Source of the DNA: Mycogone perniciosa
Lineage: Eukaryota; Ascomycota; Sordariomycetes; Hypocreales; Hypocreaceae
Reading direction: 5' to 3'
DNA: 64,000 nucleotides
Assembly: GCA_025331125.1 (NCBI GenBank)
Contig: JAOALB010000061.1
Coordinates: forward strand, 1 to 64,000
Shown: positions 1 to 11,200 of the stretch, piece after piece
Numbering within the stretch: the first letter of the stretch is position 1
Layout: each line of letters begins with the position of its first letter
The notes under the pieces: generated by a model
What the model was told of the DNA's origin: nothing
The model's input: only the letters and a program-made list of their open reading frames with translations
Database searches by the model: none
Program-made: the position numbers and the translations under genes

Positions 1-480
1 GGCTTGGCAAAGCCCCGTACAACAATCAACGGGGGGGACGCGGGGCCCCAAGGTTCCCCCCCCCCCCCCCCCAGAGTTAAAACTCCCGCGCCCCATCCTA
101 CACAGGCTGCTGGTGAAGAGGTCGGGACACGGTGACTTTCCAAAATACAACGCAAGACCCATCTACAGATGCAGCGAACCAAGGGAACAAGGACACTTTC
201 TACCAGACATCCCACCAGGGGAGACCCCCCTCTCGCACCTACTTGAACCCTCAGGAAGCAAAGACTTCCAGAAACTAGTGGAGGAAACTAATCCATATGG
301 CCCCCCCTTAACTGAATCAGATTAACACCTCACAACTGACCCTCTTTCCTTTATAAATTGAGATTTAGCGAACGGCAGCCTTGAGCTACTGGCTCTTAAC
401 GTCCTATTGCCCAGATATGGATTTATATAACTAGCTTACTTAATGGACGCAAATAATAAAAACAAAAAACAAAACATACT
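1..480 (+). mobile_element. 3' end of a Tad-like LINE (RNase H tail and 3' UTR)
   Basis: The reading frame at about 113-325 encodes RSGHGDFPKY followed by a Pro/Gly-rich tail ending near KLVEETNPYG. This resembles the region after the RNase H domain of fungal Tad/I-type LINE ORF2 proteins, where a GHGDF.xYH block precedes a Cys/His knuckle. The knuckle cysteines are mostly lost here. The frame is followed by a non-coding stretch ending in an A-rich tail (AATAATAAAAACAAAAAAC near 455-470), as expected for a LINE 3' end. The upstream part lies outside the window. Family assignment is by motif only. Confidence 0.55.
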
Positions 481-600
481 TGTGCTAGTTGGACTTCTCC
501 TATTTAATTCAAAATTGGAAGTATTATCAATTAGACCAAATACAGTCAGCTATTCCTTAGTACAGAGCCTCCTAATAATCTGCACTAGCCTGCTTCTCGT

Positions 601-2228
601 CCTCTTCACATGAAAAATATGTCCATGATCCAAATCTTAAAACCACAGCACATCAAGCCTATCGCCTTTCTATACCCTATCCTCAGTCTCCAGGACCCAG
701 TTATCCGAGCCCGTCAGATACGCCCCAATTACGTTCATATCGACGATCACATCTCTACCAGCTAATACCACGGTCACGCGATGGCCCTAGATATCTTCCT
801 TCCATAAAATATTATCCGCCCAGAAAAAGCGTCGGAATAGCGTATGTGCAACGCCCATATCCTTAGAGCCAAAGTAAGAGAGCAGGTATTCACTAGGGCA
901 GCTTGGTTTCCGACAGATCTGGAATATTAAGGAGGTTAGCTGAGGTCGTTAATCGGGAGATAGGTTAGAAATCACAAAATTATACGCCACGTCAGGGAGA
1001 TATAGTAGAAAAGACACCGGGTCAATAAATAAAACCGAGCCAATCTTCCGTGAGATCTGTGGGGTGCGGAGGAGGTGCGCCGCAATCACGCTTCCGTAAC
1101 TTCACCTGGTCAATATCACATAAAACGATAACCAAGACACAGTCAGAGGTGGAGCAGAAGGGGGCACTCACGAGTGTGATACTAATATAAACCTTTCCCA
1201 CCCGTGTGCCTTTAACGTGCAACGAACCTCGTCACACATTTCATCTTTCAATATTGCTTCAGCTGTTATCCTAGAGCTTACAGACATGATCTCGATAGCA
1301 ATGATTCCCACCTGTCCATCCAATAAATCGTCGCCATCATTTGCATTAAGTTCGGCCAAGAAGTTTATATAAGGGTAAAGTCCGATACCGATGCCGTGAA
1401 TGAACAGGATAGGGAGCCTCACCTTGGAGGTGTGCGACCGGTGCCAGTAAGTGAAGCTTTTCCCAAGTGAGCTATAGGGAGTGAAGAGAGTGAGGGGGCG
1501 CGGGGGAAAAATAGCGAGAAACCGGAGGAATGACGTGCGGTGGAAGTTAAAGGAGTAGTATCGCAAATAGATGGACGTTATTGTATCGACAACAAACACG
1601 CACTAGAGAATAGCAAGGTTAGCAATCTGACTGGCATAGGCCGATACCTTCACACGTATTTCACTATAGCAACTTACTAGATACCACATCAAGCTCCGGT
1701 GTAACATCTCTACCTTATCGAGCGTCAATCTAAGGCACTTCGCATTGCCGCGCGCCCGGGTTCCAACTTCTGTCCTAACAACTTCTCCATTTCTCCAGTA
1801 TACTCCTCCAGCTCTTCATCGTATGCCGGATTAGGCTCTCCCGTGTTCAAGAACGCCCACCGGAAGAAGTCCTTGACGTTCTCCCGCTTAATCTCCGCCG
1901 CTGGCGCGTCCTGGAACCATTTCATCAGGTACCGGACGGGGTCTAGGATGTTACTGTGGCAGCGCCAAAACAACTTCCGGCGATCATCACGGCAGGGAGG
2001 GGTGGGATGCCTCGCAGCTCTCTGGAGGTATGCTTTGCGCGGAAGGTAGATGACGAGATAGAAAATGGCCTCGAGAGCGAGCCACACCTCTAATACTCGG
2101 GGGTTTTGGAACGGAAGATGGACTAGCGGGCTGACCAGTGAATAGACAAGACTGAGGGGTGCGATCAGGTGCAGGAGGAATATGCATGTCCGGATGGAGA
2201 TGTAGTCCCATATGGATGCTCCTATCAT
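601..2228 (-). pseudogene. alpha/beta hydrolase, RIP-decayed pseudogene
   Basis: On the minus strand an N-terminal membrane-anchored segment (2228 to about 1690; hydrophobic stretch FLLHLIAPLSLVYSLVSPLV) joins hydrolase exons. A GTAAGT intron (about 1676-1601) leads to the exon with PILFIHGIGIGLYPY. A second intron (1171-1100) splits the nucleophile elbow SHSYGS. A third ends at TTCCAG near 919 and leads to FGSKDMGVAHTLF and VTVVLAGRDVIVD. Ser (SHSYGS), Asp (GRD) and His (DLDHGHIF) positions are still visible. The gene is broken: TAG at 787-789, TAG at 670-672, TAA at 637-639, and a frameshift near 1745-1752 upstream of LRLTLDKVEMLHRS. CAG-to-TAG and CAA-to-TAA changes fit RIP. Substrate unknown. 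The 3' end near 600 is approximate. Confidence 0.75.
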
Positions 2229-2699
2229 GGCGAAGGTGGATATAATACCGCCAGTGGTGGAAATTGAGGAAGCGCAGATATGTTACTTAATGAGTATGAG
2301 GTGGTGCCCTGAAGGAAAATATATGCGTTGCTATACTCCAGAAGGGCCATTCCAAATCCTCTGTAGAATCACGATATTTCTATCAGCAACATCACAAGTC
2401 GGCAAAGTCATAGGCTACAATACATGCATTTTTGTTGAACAGGGCAATGTTGATTTGTTAGGAACTGTTGGATACTGCTTTATGCAATATGGGGCGTATG
2501 CCGAAACGGGGTGTACATAACACAGATGACCCACCTGAGGAAAAGGGGCTGAAGGGAGAGCTTCCTGATAAGAAGAACAGAACAGTCAACCAAGCATCAT
2601 CAATAATACAATCACCCCATGATGCTGCAATAGCCACTCCTGTGCATCTAACAAGTATATAGATTACGATTAGGTGCATAGTTAGCAACCAATTAGAAG
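2229..2699. other. no recognisable gene
   Basis: Short overlapping open frames here (for example 2212-2520 on the plus strand) match nothing I recognise, and the base composition drifts toward AT. This is probably the decayed promoter side of the hydrolase pseudogene. Confidence 0.3.
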
Positions 2700-2773
2700 G
2701 CTTGTATAATGCATAATATCTAATAATAGCTATCTATTATACAGAGATTGTGGGTTCAATTCCCGCTATAGGC
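2700..2773 (+). other. tRNA-like 74-mer, possible tRNA-derived SINE or dead tRNA
   Basis: A 7-bp acceptor stem can form between GCTTGTA (2700-2706) and TATAGGC (2767-2773), with G-T pairs. A 5-bp T stem GTGGG/CCCGC encloses the 7-nt loop TTCAATT, and GGTTCAATTCC resembles the internal B box. A weak anticodon arm (2731-2747) has a 7-nt loop with T at position 33 and triplet TAT. The D arm does not fold convincingly and the variable loop is short. It is followed at 2780-2820 by the inverted repeat CATCCAC...GTGGATG. It may be a decayed tRNA or a SINE head. Confidence 0.4.
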
Positions 2774-2963
2774 TTCGTACATCCACGTTGAACCCTTCAA
2801 GGCTTAATTAATGTGGATGGATTGTTTTAATATATCCCGGACCCGGAATAATAATATTCCGAGGCAAAACTACCTTGAATTATTTGACAAACAGATCAAA
2901 TATCAGGCATTATGAATTTGTTTATTTGATCCCTTGGAATAGCTTTATTTGTTTGTTTATTTG

Positions 2964-3820
2964 CTAGAATATTTGATTTGATTTGGTCGGGCGGCTGCCC
3001 TGTCTGCAGTGTGATCGCGTATCGTGTCTGAAACGGTCGTGGTAGCTTTGGAACCTTATGAATTCCTCTTGTGACGAGGCCGGGGCTTCTCCCAGCAGGC
3101 CTTTGACCACTGCCGAGTTGTCGAGGAAGACGTGTACTTCACTGACCCGGGGGTCGTTTCTTGCGAGTTCGGCTGGTTCTGATAGCCCGCGCAGCCCCCG
3201 TGGCTTCTGTATCGTATACTTCAGCGTTGGCGAGCGGTCCACAGTTCTTATATGCCTTTGCCCTGCAGTACACTGCTGATCCCCACCCTGTTTTCCTATT
3301 GAGTTGGGAGCCGTCTAAGTATACTGCGATTGCTGAGGCTGGCAGCGAGCCAACCAACTTGAGGTGTTTCCTTGTGGCCACCTCCTTTCCTAGTGCCTCG
3401 AAGTCCGGTCCGGCCGTAGCGGGGCTTCTTGGCGAAGAGGGTGGGCCGGATAGACCGGCCGACCAGCCTAGCTGTCCTCTGCAGTCGCGTCATGGGGAGC
3501 TGAGAGGCTGGTCTGTCAATCCTGTCCGCCAGCGGGTGGAAGCGGTCCAGGCCTGCAAGTCGGGCCGAGCATCTCAGTCTTGCCTGGGCGAGTGCCGTGA
3601 GTGCGGATGGTACGCCGGATTCTCTATATAGCACCGGAATAGGGGTGGTCTTCCAGACCGGGAGAACGGCGCGGGCCGCTGTTTTGAGGGCCTTGTCCAA
3701 CCTTGACGCGAGGCTACTTGCGCCAGTGCTAACGGTTCTACCTGGGTTGGTCCTGGACTCTCTCTCTAGACCTGGCTGGCCACCATACTTCCATGCCGTA
3801 CAGGGCAACTGGTAGCACAC
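2964..3820 (-). mobile_element. LINE ORF2 fragment: RT C-terminus and RNase H
   Basis: Reading right to left, two overlapping frames contain LINE hallmarks. First comes the region after the reverse transcriptase (ALKTAARAVLPVWKTTPIP, then LYRESGVPSALTAL). Next are the RNase H blocks AVYLDGSQLNRKTGWGS, YDTEATGA and HVFLDNSAVVKGL. Last is the terminal YHDRFRHDT knuckle region. A frameshift separates the RT part from RNase H near 3300. The middle of RNase H appears deleted at about 3045-3060, where SSQEEFIRF runs directly into QSYHDRF. Unlike the 17.7-kb copy it is GC-rich, with few RIP-type stops. It is truncated at both ends and dead. Confidence 0.72.
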
Positions 3821-4374
3821 AGTGGCTCAATTAGCACAAGCTAACATTGCGCGTAGGCTAAACAGCAAGCGTCAAGTGCGGCTGTCGCGTATAAGCCAGC
3901 GCCCAAACAGAAAGAGCGCGCCAATTCGTCGAATTGGTCCGAGGGCGTCGTTTTGGGCACCGAACTACTCCATACTACCATCAAGATCCATTAAACATCA
4001 CGGGATTCTGGGGGCCAAGTCCAAAATGTATTCCTATCGCTCTTTTACCCTGCCTCTCTTGGCCCTCGCTACACTCAGAGAGCGGACCAGAGGAGAAGCC
4101 CTCGTCGTCCCGGCACATCGTCTGGGCCGCCGTCTACAACAGAAAAATTGTCCACTTGTTGATTTTTAGCCTTATGGCCTATTGCGTTAAAAGCCAAGAA
4201 ATTGCGAGACTACTGGGCAAAGTATATTGTCATGTGTTTTGGACATTTGCCGGAGAAGAACGGGGAAGAGGACTGTGAGGCGGATTGGATAGGACAGGCC
4301 AGTGGAATAAAAAATAACTATATAGAAGTGAGGGATAGAATTTGTACCAATGCCACCAAACCTCTCATTAAGGC
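3821..4374 (+). other. uncertain; 114-codon open frame of unknown nature
   Basis: A frame at 3934-4278 (plus) stays open with moderately protein-like composition, including HIVWAAVYNRKIVHLLIF. It overlaps another open frame at 3822-4169 and matches no family I recognise. It lies between a LINE fragment and a solo LTR, so a transposon or gene remnant is as likely as a real gene. Confidence 0.2.
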
Positions 4375-4379
4375 TTGAG

Positions 4380-4772
4380 TGTGACGATCCGGGTTGATTC
4401 TCAAGGGATAAACCGAGATTCGTGGGTTTATGTTGATAGAGAGGTCAGGGATGAATACTGAGCAGGGTACGGAGTAATGTAGTTACGATTCTGTAGAATA
4501 GGCGGTTCTGGTGAATGCAATTGTTAACGACTGTCTAAGTAACTATACTAAACGAGTGACAAGCCAGTCGTATATATACAAAGGGGATACATAGTGAATG
4601 TACTTGGATCGTTTGGATCATAGCGATCCTAGTGATCCTGGATCACGGTTCCATACAGTGATCCTTTTTATGGGATCGCGCTCGTAGTTGCGATCCGTCG
4701 GTGATTGGCCGGAGGCTCCGATGTTCTGCCGTGATCCCGTGACCAGGTCTTCGACATGGTCGGGTCGTGACA
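4380..4772 (-). repeat. solo LTR of the Gypsy-2 family, with TSD TTGAG
   Basis: This is a 393-bp LTR. On the plus strand it runs from TGTGACGATCCGGG to GGGTCGTGACA, and it is flanked by the perfect 5-bp direct repeat TTGAG (4375-4379 and 4773-4777). Its reverse complement aligns with the 377-bp LTRs of the element at 18275-25052 through the R/U5 part: CGACTGGCTTGTCACTCGTT, the AGAACCGCCTATTCTACAGA block, and TCCCTGACCTCTCTATC before AACCCGGATCGTCACA. No internal retrotransposon sequence remains, so it is a recombination product. It is far less RIP-mutated than the full-length copy and has a different, GATC-rich U3. Confidence 0.9.
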
Positions 4773-4777
4773 TTGAG

Positions 4778-5339
4778 GCACCTATTTTAAAATCTTTCCG
4801 GAGCCGGCACATTTGCCGTTACGTTAGTCTCTAGACAGAGACAAAGGCGACAGACAGATACCCACCTACCCTATAGATACCCTAGATGCATTTTCCAATA
4901 AGTATAGCACAATTTCCAAATAAAATAATAAAGTATATATAATATTTAATTATATTAAGCTATTAATAATATTACTATTACTATTGTTAATATTACTTCT
5001 TTAAGGGACTTAAAAGGCCTTAAAGCTTTATTAACCTTATATGCAGGCTGTTTGTGCTGATGAGGCGCGAGCAAGATGATAGGACGGTGAAGAGCTGCAG
5101 CTCTGCAGATATCTTTGATTTTCTATCCTGGTGCCTTAGGGACTTTAACCAGCCACTAAATCTGTGCGTGGTTGAAGAGTTTCTGACAGTACGTAGGAAT
5201 GCCGCGCGGGGTGGCCCCTGGTTTGAACCGCTGATCTGCTTTCTGTAGTCGCGAACGTCTGCCTGACCTTCGCACTGCGACAGCGATCCATCAAGGTATG
5301 GACGTGAATTTTGCGTTCGCCTCGCAAAGACAATACCAA
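4778..5339. other. no gene; short AT-rich patch
   Basis: An AT-rich, TAAT/TATT-rich patch lies at about 4890-5035. The remainder shows no convincing coding sequence. The last part may include the lost 5' end of the Cys-rich pseudogene that follows. Confidence 0.3.
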
Positions 5340-6963
5340 CGGCCTATTATATAATAGGTGGCAACGTGACATGCCTTTGAGGCAGCCGCGTATTATTGAT
5401 TCACTAGTGGAGGTCATCATTCTAGGACCTAATATGGACCAAATTAGTCTACGTCTCCATCAACGAGACTGTCGTTTACTAAGACTCACGATAGCAACAG
5501 GCGCAAGTCGTACGCCAGCAGATCCAGCAATTTGAGAAAAACCTCGAGGCGCAATTGGCCTTTGAGGAGAGCTATTACCCGAAGCAGACCTTTCTCCAAG
5601 ACACAACATATGTCTCCAGTTATCCTCGCCTCTGAGGAGAGTGAACGGCAACATCTAAGACTTGCGGAGCACATCAGTCCTGCGACCTCAACGGTTGTGC
5701 CGGTGCCTTTAGCGGTCTCGCGAAGTTTGCTCAATGTACAGGAAACTTTGAAGGCTGCGAATGTACGGCAACACCCAAGACCAGCGGAGCACATCAGTCT
5801 TGCGACCTCAACGGTTGCAATGGCCATTTCAATGGATTGAGTAAATATGCTCAATGTTTAGGCAACTTTCAAGGATGTGAATGTACAGCAACGTCTAAAA
5901 CGTGTGGAGGACGTCAGTCCTGCGGATCGCCACAGAGCTGCGACAAGAATAACTGCAAGGGGGCCTTCAGTGGCAATATCCCTGTGCCGCAGTGCACCAA
6001 CTTCTTCAAGAGTTGTATGTGCCGAGCTACATCAACCACCTGTGGCCCCAAGCAGAGCTGTGATAATAACGGGTGCGCTGGTGGCTTCGACGCCAATGGC
6101 GTGGCTCGGTGTCAAGGCAACTTCATCGGGTGCGAGTGTACGGCGACTAGGGTAAGTTGAGCTCGTCGAGTTGTGTTGCTTCGTCCTAGCCCTACTTTGT
6201 CTCGTGGCTAACCCAAGCGCCAACAGAATACATGCGGCGTCGCTCAACACTGCGATCTCAACGGCTGCAACGGCTCCTTCGACAGCAATTCCAACACGGC
6301 GCGTTGCCGGGGCAAATTCTCGGGTTGTGTGTGTATCCCGATTGCTGTATGTCTTGTCCTAGTTCTGTTCTCCTGACATGTCCGTCAGGTGTCTTCCCCT
6401 GCCCCTTGAACGTCCTCGCTGACCCCTTATCCCAGTCCACATGTGGTACCGTTCAAAGCTGCTCTGCAAATGGCTGCAATGGCGCCTTCAACGGCGGCAA
6501 CCCTATATGCACGGGCAACTTCTACGGCTGTCCCTGCAGACCCGACCCCATCTGGATCCCGGCTCCGCCCCGGCCTCCGCCTCCACCCCCGCCACCTTAA
6601 CATAGTACATCAAACCTCTTGATCAGCTTGGCCGTGCAGGTTAAAGTAAACCCTGCCCTGCCAGCCGAAAGTTGGTGGAATGTCTTTAACACCAACGGCG
6701 TCTTCTTTCCCGGCAACGGCCTGTGCGACGTTGACTCCTTGATCCCCATAAACCCGTCTACAGACCTTCCGACCAGTCCGGTTAACTTGCCCTCATTCAA
6801 TATCGACTCCTTTACCAACTGTAGGTACGATAGGTCAGTCGGCGCAAGCGGTGCAGTCATATGCGATGGCAACCCGACTTCCCAATGCACAGCAGATCAA
6901 GGGGCGTCCAATTGCGACGCTTATTTACTTGATTGGAATATTAGATGTACGATAAAGAGTTAA
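5340..6963 (+). pseudogene. Cys-rich tandem-repeat protein, decayed
   Basis: An N-terminal segment (IWTKLVYVSINETVV, QQIQQFEKNLEAQL, YYPKQTFLQDTTYVSSYP) is followed by six Cys-rich repeats of about 40 residues. Their consensus is TCGxxQSCDxNGCxGxF, then CxGNFxGCxC. After these come a Pro-rich linker (PAPPRPPPPPPPP) and a C-terminal domain with SWWNVFNTNG and DAYLLDWNIRCTI. Two introns are clear: 6152-6226 (GTAAGT, CTAAC, CAACAG) and 6347-6435 (GTATGT, CTGAC, CCCAG). In-frame stops occur near 5632 and 5641 (TGA) and at 6598-6600 (TAA, CAA in the presumed ancestor), after which the frame continues uninterrupted. A signal peptide is not seen. It was probably a secreted or extracellular-domain protein; function not recognised. 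Confidence 0.62.
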
Positions 6964-7514
6964 GATCCATTACGGATGTTTTCGTACAACTAGGTAGTGT
7001 TGGTCATCAACCACAAATATACTCAATCATTATCATCTCTTTACTTCTTGCCTGCTGTAACAGACTGTTGCCTATTCCTGGCACGGAAATGATACCATAA
7101 TATCCCTGCTGTCTGGAAGCTAATATACTTTCTCTTTGTTTATGCCACGTGCACTGCGTATTGTGTTATTCGAGCCATGTTCCTGCCGACTTATCTTTCG
7201 CAGGCTCTTCACCCTTGTATATTTACAGCTTTGGATACAGCCATGGATTGGGATTGCAAGGACATTCTTTATAGGGATTAGCTCCGACGACCCTTCGGTG
7301 AAATACTGCAAGACGAATTCCTATGTCAGCTTCACTGCAAATCGGAGGGAGCTCATCGGCACCTAATTCACTCATACGGAATCGACGGCATCAAACCGTA
7401 TATATGTGGCGTAAGCGAGTTTGTAGTCCTACTAAACGACTATTCAGATTCATTTCGAGATTCAAGAACATTGCTTTGATTTCCAGTTGCTTCACCCTAT
7501 AATACACGCTATAC
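6964..7514. other. no gene recognised
   Basis: This is the interval between two convergent pseudogenes: the Cys-rich gene on the plus strand and the transcription-factor tail on the minus strand. Only short, unrelated open frames are present. Confidence 0.35.
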
Positions 7515-8132
7515 CTGGCTATACTCCGTGGCTTCCAACCCTATCAGCCATCCCAGTCCCATTAAAAATATTAGTGTAATTTTTAAACGCCGCGTTTTCC
7601 TCGAAACTGTCGGCCAGCCTTTCCACAGTAGCAGAGCTAGGGTCTAATATAGCAAGATTAAGATCGACTATGAACGTTGCTTGAATCTTGCCAGGTGTAT
7701 AACCAAAGCTATTATTCTGCAGGTCCCTGAGGATTTGACGAGCTGTTTGACTTAATATATTCCTATTCCGCAGCGCCATTAACAGTAAACCTCTTATAAT
7801 AGCCTCCGTAACGCGCCAGGATCGACAAAGTCCCTCGTAGCCGTATACGCAAAGTAAGAAATAAAAGAACTAACCGTCCTCCCCCATCTTTTAGAGTATA
7901 GCGTTGGCTATATAGGTTAACGCTGTGTGCTATAGGATCGTGTAAGCTGAGGACCGGTAGTTTATGCGATATACGATGATAAATCGCTTTAGCTGATTAA
8001 CAGATGCCCTGTAGATAGCGTTAGGCGAGCTGTTAGGGTTGGAAAACGTCTTGAGTCGACGCTTCTGGGGCGCACGATTGCTAACAAATAGTCGAAAAAT
8101 ATCGAGGATTGCGGTATAGAACTAGAGGCTAT

Positions 8133-8294
8133 TGTCACGGCACCAAACCTGCCCTCTGATGACTCATCAGCATCACGTGCGTCCTTATGTGATAGCTTGG
8201 TCCTACACCTCCGAACTACATTCTTATAGCTTCTTGCCTTATTCAAGGCATAATAAAAATATCACTTTAACCTGCTGTTCTGTATACTGTAATA
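8133..8294 (+). repeat. left LTR of Gypsy-1
   Basis: This 162-bp repeat begins TGTCACGGCACCAAACC. It is preceded by target duplication GCTAT. It aligns without gaps to 14573-14734. Confidence 0.92.
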
Positions 8295-11200
8295 GTTTAT
8301 ACCTTCCTACAACAACTGCGCCGTTACCTTTAGCCTTTAACCCTGCCCGAGAAGAATTAATAAAGTCGCTGACAGCCTAGTCGCAATACTATAAAAAGCC
8401 CTATATTTTACAGGAAATTTACTAATCCTTAACTATAGCGAGACTTTAAGCCTAAAAGCCTATATTCCTGCAGTAAAGAATATACTTTAGCCTAGCTTTT
8501 TAGCCTATACTTAATGTCCTAGCCTATATTCAACCTAAAAATATTAAAGTAATAATAAAAAAGTATAAAGGGGGACTTTAATTGGACAGTAAAGCTTACT
8601 AATTACTTCTATAACTAGCTTTATATCTATATTATTTTAAAAGCTTATAATAATAACTATAATTTAATTTTATAACTTTAAATACTAAAACTTAAATAAT
8701 TCTTTAATATTATCTTTAATTACTTTTAAAATTAAAAATATAACTTTAATATAGCTTTAAAATAAAAAGAGGCTAAAAATACTACTATTATTAAAAACTT
8801 AAAGTTTATTTAATATAAAATTTAAAGCTAAAGTAAAATAATTAATAAGTTTATTAAAGTTAAAAGTAATAATATCTTTAAGTATTAAATTAATAACTTT
8901 AAAGATAAATTTAATATTAAAAATAAAGATATAAAAACCTATTAATAAAAGTATATAAATTAGTGTTTTACTATACTATATAATATTATAATTAATATTA
9001 AATATTTTAATACCCTTTATAAATATATCTTTTATATTAGCAGTTAACTAAATTATAATATTTATAATTTAATATAAACGGCATTTAATTATATTATAAT
9101 AAAAAAGGATAATTATATAATATAAAAATAAAAAAGTAATAAAACTTTTATTAAATTTTTAAATTCATAGTATAAAACTTTTAACCTTTTATAATCTACT
9201 GCTTAAAAGTTTAATACCTACTATATAGTAAATAAACTATTTTAAAACTTTATTATTAAATTTTATAAACTAATAGCTTAAACTAGTATAATTAATACTT
9301 AAAAGGTTAATGCCTTTTACTTTAAAGTATTTAAAGAGATAGCTGCTGCCTTTATTAATAAAAGCAATAAGCCTATAAGTAAAAACAATTAATCTGCTTA
9401 AAGAACTTTTAATTAAAAAGTTTATAATAACCTTAAAAAGTAAACCTATTATACTAAACTTAAAAGTAACTGTAAGTTTAAAAAGCTAAATAATAACTAT
9501 ACTCTTTAATAAGCCCTGCTTTAAAATAAAGTAAACCCTTTAAAGTAAAAAAACGCAGGCAATTTTATATAATTAAATATTATATCCTTTACTTTATAAT
9601 ATAAAAAATATTAATAACTTTATAACCTATACTATTATTATAGCAGTTAATATATAGTTAATAACTATATAAAAAAGCAGAAAGCTAATACTATAAGACT
9701 TTAAATTTTATAAAGATATAGTAGCGGTTTCTTAAAACGCAGAATATATTAAAGCAATAGCATTATAGCGCTTTAAGGCAGGGTATATATTTTAAGCTAA
9801 AGAAAAGGTATACTAGTATTATAAATTCTTACTCTTTAATTTTTACAGTATTAGCACTTTTTAGCTTAAAGAAATAACCTATTATACTATAATAACTTAT
9901 TTTTATATTATATTAATAAAACTAGCTTTATTAAAGGATTAGTTACCTTTAGTAATATATTTGCGTATAAAGATATAACTTTTAATATAAAAAGGTAAAC
10001 AAAAGAGTAGCTTTTTAATAATATTGCATTAAAAAGTATAATAGAATCTTAAAATAGCCTATAAATCTAATGCCTTTATAAATATAATAGGTTATTATTA
10101 ATAATAAACTATTAATTTTAAATATTATAAATAGTAAATTACTACTTATTTATACTATATTATTCTTTATATACTTATTAATAACTATATTAACCTTTAT
10201 TAATAATAGCTGTTTAATATAAGGCTTTATAGACTAGCATTTCTTTAAAAGTCTTAAATCTTAATAATATAACTGCCTAGACTAAAGAGCTTTATTTTAA
10301 TTAATAGTAAAGAAGCAGTATAGTTTATTAATTATATAATTTTAAATATAGGAATAAAGGAATATAGAGAGCTATATATATTTTTTATTATTAATTTCTT
10401 AAATTAAAACCCCTTTATCTTTAAAATACTATAGCTATAGTAATATAATCCTAATATTAACTAGCCTATATTAATAATTACTTTTAATTTATAATACTAT
10501 TTAATAAATTATTACCTTTAAACTTATACTATATTAATAATTTTTAATTTAATAACTATTTTATATAATATTAATGTTTTAAGCGAAACCTTAAAGTTAA
10601 TACTTTATACTATTAATAAAAAATAAAATAATATATTAAAAAAAATAAAATAAAAAGTTAAAAAGAAAGTTAAGTTTTAAATTTATATTAAAAATATATT
10701 AAAAAAGATAACGCTTTAATAAAGAGAAAAGATTTATATATTAACCTTATATTAATATTAAAATAAAATTACTATTGCATTTATTAATTTAATAAATATA
10801 AAGGATTAAAGATTAAAGTATAAATAATATTAAATAAGCCTTTAATACTAGTTTTAATAATACCTATAGCCAGTAACTATTAATATTTATATTAATATAA
10901 CCTGATATAACTTTTTAAGCTAAATATATTAATATTTAATAACCCTATAGTAGTAGCGCTATATAAGCAACCTAACCTAATAGATATTTAAAGATTTACT
11001 ATAATATTATTTATCTAGTTTTATAAAAACCTATTTGCCTAATATATAAAATTAATTTAAATAGATTTAGTAAAAGATATATAAAAGCCGGAATATAAAG
11101 TATATTAACTATTAAAGTTTAATAAAGATACTTTTATAAATATATTATAAATATAAATCAGCTTTATAGCAGTATAAATACTATTCCTTTAAGCTTTTTA

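Noticed and set aside
3161..3631. 156-codon plus-strand open frame
   Set aside because: It is the antisense shadow of the LINE RT/RNase H fragment.
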